NCBI GenBank assembly: GCA_026388755.1
Contig: JAPLJE010000099.1
Coordinates: forward strand, 16,259 to 26,526
Direction: 5' to 3'
Source: Deltaproteobacteria bacterium
Lineage (GTDB): Bacteria > Desulfobacterota > Desulfobacteria > Desulfobacterales > Desulfatirhabdiaceae
DNA: 10,268 nt
In this document: in pieces, positions 4,935-10,268 of the stretch
Layout of the letters: every line of letters begins with the position of its first letter
Position numbering within the stretch: position 1 is the stretch's first letter
Program-made: the position numbers and the translations under genes
The notes under the pieces: generated by a model
Told to the model about the DNA's origin: nothing
The model's input: the letters and a program-made list of their open reading frames with translations, nothing else
Databases searched by the model: none

Positions 4935-6206
4935 ATGAAAACGCGCTTGCCGATACTTCTTTTATTATTGTCGTCATTGTTTGTGGCCTTCAGTGCAGGA
5001 GAAGTTGCCGCTGCAAACTCAAACCCGACTCAATATATCTCTTTAGATACATTCTACCCACTAGTCCCGACAAATCCGGATGGTAGCTTGCCTTTATATT
5101 ATTCATTTACAAACGAAAGCGATACATTTCATGGATACATAGGGCAATTCAGAGCCTTTATTCCACCGGGAACGATTTTGATGGATTTGAACATCATAGA
5201 AACCGGAAAACAAAAGGCTGTGGCGCGTCATATGTTTCCTCCGATTGGCTCACCAACAGATCCCCTGCCACCCGGTTATTCTTACGGTAACTATTTTACA
5301 TTAGATGAGCTGATAAAAAATGACTGTTGGGTTATCGAAAACTCGCAGGACTCCCTGTATATTACGAATGATGCTTTTTCACCACCGCTTGAAACTAATA
5401 AAGCGGGGTGGCTATACGTAAAAGTTGGCGGCGGCGAATATTCGCAAATCTATGACACTCATTTTACCGTGAGAGTTAATGCGGCAATATACAATGAGTG
5501 GTGGAATACATATATCAAGGATCAAGCAGGCTGGAATAAATATGTTGAAGGCGTTATGACATACAGTGATCCAACGGCGGCGGCGTCGGTGCTTCAGGTA
5601 ACGCCATCCAATCAATCTGTTTCGAAAAATGCCGGTTCAACCACGTTCAGCGTTTCCAACACCGGAACCGGAACAATGCCCTGGACTGCCGCAGTGACGA
5701 CAGGCGGCAGTTGGCTTTCGATCACATCCGGAGCCAGCGGAAGCAATGTTGGAACTATCAATTGCAGCTTCACCAACAATAACAGCACATCAGCACGTAC
5801 GGGTACAATCCGGGTGACAGCAACCGGAGCAACTGGCAGTCCGGTGGATGTGACGGTGACTCAGGAGCCAATGTGCTCGGCAACAATAGATCAGAATTTA
5901 TTGCTCCATATACCATATCTTTCCTATGTCATTCCGAACGCGGGAACCCTAATGTTTTCGGCGGATCTTGTTTGTGGAATCAATCAGACGTTATTCGCTT
6001 GCAAATTGACTAATCTTGGAATTATTAACAATCCTTTATTTTCATGTGCTGCATCAACTCTATCTAGCAATTTTGAAATCCATATTCCTGATCTTCTACT
6101 ACCAGATGGAACCACTCACCTCTCGGTGTATTTAGATTTCGATTATACGCTTTCCACTGACTATACCTACTTTGTTCTTACAGGATATGGGCCTGTTTCA
6201 AAATGA
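4935..6206 (+). CDS. Secreted BACON-domain protein
   Basis: This is a 423-residue exported protein. The ATG at 4935 follows GAGGA (4926-4930) and begins a clear signal peptide, KTR then a leucine-rich core, with cleavage near EVAAA|NSN (residue 27). An upstream GTG at 4833 only translates the REP-like repeat and is rejected. Residues 28-210 form a domain I do not recognise, with aromatic-rich segments such as SLDTFYPLVPTNPDGSLP, GYIGQFRAFIPPGT and NEWWNTYIKDQAGWNKYVEG. Residues 219-310 match a BACON-type all-beta domain: LQVTPSNQSVSKNAGSTTFSV, then WTAAVTTGGSWLSIT, then ARTGTIRVTATGA and VDVTVTQ. BACON domains usually mediate binding in extracellular proteins. Residues 311-423 are another beta-rich segment with five cysteines (first CSATIDQ) that could pair after export. 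A transmembrane anchor or sorting tail is absent, so it is probably released or held by other surface components. The ligand is unknown. Confidence 0.85.
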   Translation: MKTRLPILLLLLSSLFVAFSAGEVAAANSNPTQYISLDTFYPLVPTNPDGSLPLYYSFTNESDTFHGYIGQFRAFIPPGTILMDLNIIETGKQKAVARHMFPPIGSPTDPLPPGYSYGNYFTLDELIKNDCWVIENSQDSLYITNDAFSPPLETNKAGWLYVKVGGGEYSQIYDTHFTVRVNAAIYNEWWNTYIKDQAGWNKYVEGVMTYSDPTAAASVLQVTPSNQSVSKNAGSTTFSVSNTGTGTMPWTAAVTTGGSWLSITSGASGSNVGTINCSFTNNNSTSARTGTIRVTATGATGSPVDVTVTQEPMCSATIDQNLLLHIPYLSYVIPNAGTLMFSADLVCGINQTLFACKLTNLGIINNPLFSCAASTLSSNFEIHIPDLLLPDGTTHLSVYLDFDYTLSTDYTYFVLTGYGPVSK

Positions 6207-6321
6207 TAACGTTTTCAGGACGTTTATTTGGAAGCTGATGAGTTTCCACCAAAAATATATGAGAAAATTATCAGCACCGGCCTCTAAGGTAATCTCATTC
6301 AGCGATTCATGATCGTTTATT

Positions 6322-6358
6322 AAAACATGGGAGCAGATTAATGTTCCCATGTTTTTTT
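6322..6358 (+). terminator. Intrinsic (Rho-independent) terminator
   Basis: AAAACATGGGA (6322-6332) pairs perfectly with TCCCATGTTTT (6345-6355) around a 12-base loop, and the right arm runs into a seven-T tract (6352-6358). It lies about 115 bases after the stop of the BACON-protein gene and ends that transcription unit. It separates it from the acyltransferase-methyltransferase pair. Confidence 0.85.
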
Positions 6359-6380
6359 ATGTTGGATGCTCTTTGCTCTC

Positions 6381-6400
6381 CCACTTTGTCCAAAAAGTGG
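6381..6400 (+). repeat. Small hairpin in the 365-base intergenic region
   Basis: CCACTTT (6381-6387) and AAAGTGG (6394-6400) form a 7-bp stem with a six-base loop GTCCAA. The stretch TGTCCAAAAAGTGGAGCC is reminiscent of the ends of some insertion sequences, but no transposase or partner end is visible. Apart from this, the terminator before it and the palindrome near the next gene, the 6207-6571 gap shows no coding sequence or RNA gene I can support. Confidence 0.35.
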
Positions 6401-6527
6401 AGCCATATTGGCCTTGACCAGATCCCTATGTTCTGCTATTGGAAAGGTCAAAAAAACAAGTCCCTATCGCCTCTGATGACAATATAAGAAGCATTCATCA
6501 TAGCTCTCTGATAAATTGAGAGAATTC

Positions 6528-6558
6528 TAAAATGGGTCCTATGTCAATGATATTGACA
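6528..6558 (+). promoter_or_regulatory. -10-like box and palindrome before acyltransferase gene
   Basis: TAAAAT (6528-6533) fits a -10 box at five of six positions, but no good -35 lies 16-18 bases upstream. Directly after the predicted start site is a perfect 7-bp palindrome TGTCAAT-GAT-ATTGACA (6542-6558), 13 bases before the ATG. It overlaps the place where a ribosome binding site should be. It could be an operator, or a small hairpin limiting translation. Confidence 0.35.
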
Positions 6559-6571
6559 AGTATTCTACATT

Positions 6572-8359
6572 ATGATCAATTCACAAGAGGAAGTTAATCG
6601 TCCAAAGAGCCTGAATGCTCTTACCTCACTTCGCTTCTTTGCAGCAGCCGTAATTGTCATCCATCACTCTAAAGGGAGCTTTGGGCTTGATTCCCAATGG
6701 CTGATGGAGTTACCTACCTCTCAGCCCGTTTCATTTTTCTTTGTGCTGTCCGGATTTATCCTGGTTTACGTGTACCCATCTCTAAAAGGCATGAAAGATG
6801 TCAGCCGCTTCCTGATTGCTAGGTTTGCAAGGATATGGCCCCTTCACGTTGTGACTTTCCTCCTCGTGCTGCTCTTTATTCCGGCCAATTTAAGAAACCG
6901 GGGAGGCATGGATATCCCGAGCTTGATCCTTACAAATCTCTGTATGGTTCAATCATGGGTCCCCATCTGGAATTACTATTTCTCCTACAATTGGCTTTCA
7001 TGGGCCATTTCTACTGAGTTCGCCTTCTACCTCTTTTTTCCCTGGCTCCTAAACGCTTGGCATCGTACGTGGCATATTAAATTGCTGTGCGCTTTGCTCA
7101 TGGTCGTTGCGATCATTTCCTATGCGAATATGGCTGACTTACCGTCAGGAGAGGCCATGGGTACGACAGAACATGTTGGCTATGCGGGGCTCGTCAATAT
7201 TTTTCCGTTAGGACGTCTCTTTGAGTTCGCCCTTGGAATGGCTTTGGCCTTAGCTTTTCCGCGAATGACTTCTATCTTGAGTCCAGGAAGAACCTTTGGA
7301 ACAATCATTGAGGGGGTAGCTCTGTCTATGGCCGTCGGAATAATGGCCATGAGCCCTTTTATAGCCCGTTCGATATTCCACTATTACCCATGGATTGGAG
7401 AAAGCGGAAAAAAATGGCTGCTTATCGGGGGATTACCCTGTGGGTTCTATGGGCTACTGATTCTTCTGATGGCAATGGAAAAAGGTTTGTTTTCACGTCT
7501 CTTGTCCCGGGGTTTTCTTCGGGGCCTGGGTGAAATGAGTCTTTCCATCTTTCTCTTGCACCAGATTCTTGTTCGCTATTACCAGTGGCGAATCGAAGAC
7601 ATCACGAACTTACCTAATTGGTTCCTCTATGGCTTTTTATGGGCGGTTCTGCTCCTCGGCTCATATGTTTTGATGATATTGATCGAGCATCCATGCCGGC
7701 AGTTCATACTCGGTAAAGTCCATGTCTCCCGGCTCATCAGAAAACGGCACATCCTGTTTGCTGGATGTTCTTTAATAATCATGTTAATTGCCGTGCCCCA
7801 TTATCTGAATGGCGCGTTAACTCCAAAGAACGCGATAGACCAAACATCAGCCGCTAAGATTATAGGCAACTGGGACACCCAATATCAGCAAATACAATTC
7901 GGAAATAAATTCCTGCTCCGGGGCGCTAATCTTGAGAAGAGATCAAACAGGATCAGACTTCAACTCATTTGGGAGAGCATGAATGACCAACTGTTGAAAT
8001 ACACAGTCGCCGTTCATGTTCTGGACGATAGCCGCAGGACGCTGTTCCAAGCGGATTATCCACAAAACAGGGGACAGATTTTGGTGCGCGATCATGTAAT
8101 CTGGCGCGAGGAAACCGAAATTCCCTTGGAAGAGCTTTCAGGTGCGACTGCTATTGCTATCGTACTTTATTCCATCGAAAACTTGGAAGCCCTTTTGCCT
8201 GATTGTGGTGACAGGGACCGGGACAACAAACGGCTGCTAATGCTCTGTTTGTATAGCCGGATAATCCCCAAATTTAATCGCAACAACGCACTCAAAAGTT
8301 TCATTCGTATTTTTTATGTCATAATTGATTTTCATCCTTCAAAAGCGATGTTTTGCTAA
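6572..8359 (+). CDS. Acyltransferase-3 family membrane protein with C-terminal beta domain
   Basis: This is a 595-residue inner-membrane protein of the OafA-like acyltransferase-3 family, which moves acetyl or other acyl groups onto sugars of surface polysaccharides. The N-terminal domain (residues about 13-380, roughly ten membrane helices) shows the family landmarks in order: SLRFFAAAVIVIHHS with R21 and the H31/H32 pair, FFFVLSGFIL (55-64), RFLIARFARIWPLH (79-92), WLSWAISTEFAFYLFFPWLL with E149, GEMSLSIFLLHQIL with H330, and IEHPCRQFI (371-379). One more helix (393-412, ILFAGCSLIIMLIAVPHY) leads to an extra domain at about 440-560. There FLLRGANLEKRSNRIRLQLIW, YTVAVHVLD and WREETEIPLEEL are beta strands like the C-terminal sandwich attached to some GT39-type membrane glycosyltransferases. 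The family usually stops near residue 380, so this is a fusion. There is no clear ribosome binding site; an in-frame TGA at 6554 makes the ATG at 6572 the first possible ATG start. The methyltransferase follows 23 bases downstream. Confidence 0.9.
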   Translation: MINSQEEVNRPKSLNALTSLRFFAAAVIVIHHSKGSFGLDSQWLMELPTSQPVSFFFVLSGFILVYVYPSLKGMKDVSRFLIARFARIWPLHVVTFLLVLLFIPANLRNRGGMDIPSLILTNLCMVQSWVPIWNYYFSYNWLSWAISTEFAFYLFFPWLLNAWHRTWHIKLLCALLMVVAIISYANMADLPSGEAMGTTEHVGYAGLVNIFPLGRLFEFALGMALALAFPRMTSILSPGRTFGTIIEGVALSMAVGIMAMSPFIARSIFHYYPWIGESGKKWLLIGGLPCGFYGLLILLMAMEKGLFSRLLSRGFLRGLGEMSLSIFLLHQILVRYYQWRIEDITNLPNWFLYGFLWAVLLLGSYVLMILIEHPCRQFILGKVHVSRLIRKRHILFAGCSLIIMLIAVPHYLNGALTPKNAIDQTSAAKIIGNWDTQYQQIQFGNKFLLRGANLEKRSNRIRLQLIWESMNDQLLKYTVAVHVLDDSRRTLFQADYPQNRGQILVRDHVIWREETEIPLEELSGATAIAIVLYSIENLEALLPDCGDRDRDNKRLLMLCLYSRIIPKFNRNNALKSFIRIFYVIIDFHPSKAMFC

Positions 8360-8382
8360 ACCTTCATGGGGCGATCTTTCCA

Positions 8383-9516
8383 ATGAAAAAATATCTTCGG
8401 AGTATCATCAAAAAATTTGTTGCGATTGGATTAACGGAATATATTGAAAACCAAAGACTTGTTGCAAAAGAAGTTGAAGAAAATAAAGCAATCATTGCTG
8501 AAATTGCAAGGCAGAATGAAGACAGTCACAAGGTCATAACGGAATATGCTGAAAAGATGAATGCAGACAGTTATAAGTCGATAACGGAATATGCAGAGAA
8601 AATGAATGCGGACTGCTATAAGGCGATAGCGGAAATATATGAAAAAGTGATGAAGGAACTTCCTTCAACTACATGGAGTTTGATTTCGGAGCATACACAT
8701 CTGAGCGGCAAATTTTTTCCCTATAAAAGTCAGGCATCTTTTTACCATGTACCAAAACAGCACAATCTCATGGAAAATTTGGGAGATCCGGTAGCCCTCC
8801 CTATTCCTCCGAAACATTTATGGGAAGGATATGCCGAAACTGAAGATGGATATCTTGATACCGGCAGAGTGCATGTTACCCGGATGGTGGAAATTCTTTC
8901 CCAGGATAATTTCCAGATTCAGAGCGACTTCAGGGTCATGGAATTGGGATGCGCCGCGGCAAGGATGCTTAGATGGCTTGCGGACAAGGCCGTCAGCGGC
9001 GAATTCTGGGGCGTGGATATTTGTGCCGAGCACATTATCTGGTGTCAGCAGAATTTGAGTCCCCCATTTCACTTCTTTACGACAACGACAGAGCCGCACC
9101 TGCCGTTTCCGGATGCATATTTTGATTTTGTCTATGCGGGTTCCGTGTTCAGCCATATCAGTGAGCTGGCGGATTTCTGGTTCTTAGAACTCAGGCGCGT
9201 TCTTAAAAATGGCGGAAGGTTATATGTCACCATACATGACAGAAATACAATCGATCGGCTCTTTGAGACGAATCCTACTTTTTTTCTTTCTGAGGAACTC
9301 AGCAAAGTTGATAAGGAAACAAAAATTCTTTCAACAGAATTTGACATGTTTGCATTTGCGATGTTTTCCAATGACGAAAAGCGTAACCCCAAAGGCGCAA
9401 TGGTCTTTTATGATATCGATTACCTGAAAAGAAAATTCCAGGATATCTTCACTATCAAGTCGATAACTCAGGAAGCATACGGTCTTCAGACTGCTTTGCT
9501 GTTCGAAAAAAAATAA
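8383..9516 (+). CDS. SAM-dependent methyltransferase with N-terminal 15-residue-repeat coiled coil
   Basis: This is a 377-residue protein. The class I methyltransferase fold lies at about residues 180-290: motif I VMELGCAAARML (185-196, E-x-G-C in place of the usual E-x-G-x-G), the acidic post-I residue in GVDI (D212), PFPDAYFDFVYAGSVFSHI (231-249) and RRVLKNGGRLYVTIHD (271-286). The substrate is unknown; in this context a sugar or glycan-chain methylation is plausible. Residues 1-95 are a helical N-terminus dominated by four consecutive 15-residue units starting at K35, K50, K65 and K80 (the middle two share ITEYAEKMNAD). This suggests a coiled coil for oligomerisation or for measuring or tethering. 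The ATG at 8383 was chosen over an in-frame TTG at 8353, because the TTG lies inside the end of the acyltransferase gene and adds only LNLHGAIFP. The spacing of 23 bases from the acyltransferase indicates one operon. The ribosome binding site is weak (GGGGCG near 8368-8373). Confidence 0.9.
   Translation: MKKYLRSIIKKFVAIGLTEYIENQRLVAKEVEENKAIIAEIARQNEDSHKVITEYAEKMNADSYKSITEYAEKMNADCYKAIAEIYEKVMKELPSTTWSLISEHTHLSGKFFPYKSQASFYHVPKQHNLMENLGDPVALPIPPKHLWEGYAETEDGYLDTGRVHVTRMVEILSQDNFQIQSDFRVMELGCAAARMLRWLADKAVSGEFWGVDICAEHIIWCQQNLSPPFHFFTTTTEPHLPFPDAYFDFVYAGSVFSHISELADFWFLELRRVLKNGGRLYVTIHDRNTIDRLFETNPTFFLSEELSKVDKETKILSTEFDMFAFAMFSNDEKRNPKGAMVFYDIDYLKRKFQDIFTIKSITQEAYGLQTALLFEKK
8485..8664 (+). 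repeat. 45-bp tandem repeat coding coiled coil (four units)
   Basis: Four units of exactly 45 bases run 8485-8529, 8530-8574, 8575-8619 and 8620-8664. The second and third are nearly identical (ATAACGGAATATGC, then GAxAAxATGAATGC). The first and last are diverged but keep the Lys start and the I-x-x-I/Y-A/E pattern. The younger central pair indicates recent in-frame duplication. Confidence 0.85.
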
Positions 9517-9539
9517 ATTCCTGTTGTATTTCAAAAAGG

Positions 9540-10268
9540 CTATTGTTGCTTTGAAGGTGTTGCGCGGAGTTCGATCTTGCGGATGCGATACTTGCCTGCA
9601 ACCGTGCCGGGGTCAATGCGCAGTCGGTATTCTTCGCCCGCCGGCAAAGGGATTGGCAGGAATATTACGTTGTGACCTGTTTCCAGGGGCGCTTTAAAGG
9701 AATCGTTTTCGTTAAATGCGTCATTGCCCGACCAAAAGACTTGAAATATCCCTGCAGCAGGCGCATCCATATCAATAAGCAAAACAGATTCCGAATTCCC
9801 GGGCACCAGAAAAGACTTCGATGTTTCCAAGCCAGGGTCGTTATTGGTGGCGTTGACAGCGATCGCATCTCCTTCAATTGCAAGGCCGTCAATGTTGACC
9901 CCAAACAGGGTGTTAACTTCGTTGACGGTCAATAAATAGATTGAATTTCCCCGGGCGAACCGGGCAGCAAGGCGGAATTCATCAGGAATCCCGATTTCGG
10001 GAGGAATTGTCAAGGCCCGTTCCGTCTGTGCTTCCACAACCACATCCGGCGCCTCCTCTTGAACCATGCGCCGCAATTCGTTAAATGTCACATGATAAAT
10101 ACCTGCATGTCGATGATGTTCCCATTGGTAGGGAAATGCGGTATGGGTGCCCGGAAAAAATGATTCCAGACCACCACAAAAAGCCTTCCAGGATGAATCC
10201 GAAAAAAGCACAAGATTGCCGCTCCGTCCCGCAGCTTTTGAACATTTTGAATCGGACCAGTCACCGGA
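9540..10268 (-). CDS. AlgX/AlgJ-like SGNH-type protein with C-terminal beta domain (5' end outside window)
   Basis: This is the C-terminal 242 residues of a larger protein; the frame stays open to the window edge, so the GTG at 10211 is not the real start. NLVLFSDSSWKAFCGGLESFF (visible residues 18-38) fits the 'vvlgDSf' block that carries the catalytic Ser in AlgX/AlgJ SGNH-like domains. FNELRRMVQEEAPDVVVEAQTERAL fits the closing 'I...kPdvVI...vER.L' segment of that domain. AlgX and AlgJ are periplasmic proteins used in O-acetylating exopolysaccharides such as alginate. The remaining ~150 residues are a beta-rich module. VLLIDMDAPAAGIFQVFWSG, GHNVIFLPIPLPAGEEYRLRIDPGTVAGKYRIRKIEL looks like a sandwich domain also seen appended to bacterial glycan enzymes. 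It converges on the methyltransferase with 23 bases between the stops. The DxH motif needed for catalysis would lie off-window, so activity cannot be judged. Confidence 0.65.
   Translation of the reverse strand, partial: SGDWSDSKCSKAAGRSGNLVLFSDSSWKAFCGGLESFFPGTHTAFPYQWEHHRHAGIYHVTFNELRRMVQEEAPDVVVEAQTERALTIPPEIGIPDEFRLAARFARGNSIYLLTVNEVNTLFGVNIDGLAIEGDAIAVNATNNDPGLETSKSFLVPGNSESVLLIDMDAPAAGIFQVFWSGNDAFNENDSFKAPLETGHNVIFLPIPLPAGEEYRLRIDPGTVAGKYRIRKIELRATPSKQQ

Noticed and set aside
8353..8382. TTG start of the methyltransferase overlapping the acyltransferase
   Set aside because: It adds only nine atypical residues before the ATG at 8383, which starts a normal MKKYLRSIIKK N-terminus.
8485..8664. 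CRISPR array from the regular 45-bp spacing
   Set aside because: The repeats are contiguous, in frame and coding, with no spacers and no palindromic repeat unit.
9530..9555. Convergent terminator between methyltransferase and SGNH genes
   Set aside because: TTCAAA/TTTGAA with a bulged stem is too weak and lacks a T run; no confident terminator is visible in the 23-base gap.
9672..9935. 87-codon plus-strand ORF opposite the SGNH-like gene
   Set aside because: It is the antisense shadow of the minus-strand coding region, which has a coherent protein pattern and open frame to the window edge.

Overview
The window looks like a chromosomal cell-envelope and surface-polysaccharide region of a Gram-negative bacterium. 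The evidence is three Sec signal peptides or lipoproteins, a SurA-type periplasmic protein, a multi-pass sugar O-acyltransferase and two GT4 glycosyltransferases. The mix resembles Desulfobacterota (former Deltaproteobacteria) genomes: a four-cysteine GT4, a secreted 'GKGDLLIFPY' surface protein, a BACON-domain exoprotein and a REP-like element with GTCATTCCGG arms. That placement is inference; no marker gene is present.

Layout. Bases 1-1868 (+) hold the 3' end of one GT4 glycosyltransferase and a complete second one. Both lack the second glutamate of the usual E-x7-E motif. The second gene ends in a stretch that, on the minus strand, looks like the 3' end of a tRNA, a possible old integration scar. 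Bases 2117-3219 (+) hold a tightly coupled pair: a secreted SurA/PpiC-like protein without a parvulin domain, then a small lipoprotein. Bases 3354-4627 (+) encode a secreted surface protein split over two reading frames; the frame change must lie between 4304 and 4352. An inverted repeat and a REP-like palindrome follow. Bases 4935-6206 (+) encode a secreted BACON-domain protein whose candidate promoter partly uses the REP-like end. A strong intrinsic terminator at 6322-6358 closes this block.

Bases 6572-9516 (+) form a probable two-gene unit: an acyltransferase-3 membrane protein with an extra C-terminal beta-rich domain, then a SAM-dependent methyltransferase with an N-terminal coiled coil built from 15-residue repeats. 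Converging on it, 9540-10268 (-) is the 3' part of an AlgX/AlgJ-like SGNH protein with a C-terminal beta domain.

Working together (inference): the glycosyltransferases would build a glycan, and the acyltransferase, methyltransferase and SGNH protein could decorate it. The middle block supplies secreted surface proteins and perhaps a dedicated periplasmic holdase. No CRISPR array, rRNA, intact tRNA, integrase or transposase is visible. No established novel system can be claimed. The most unusual items are the frame-split surface protein, the parvulin-less SurA-like/lipoprotein pair and the pentadecad coiled-coil methyltransferase.
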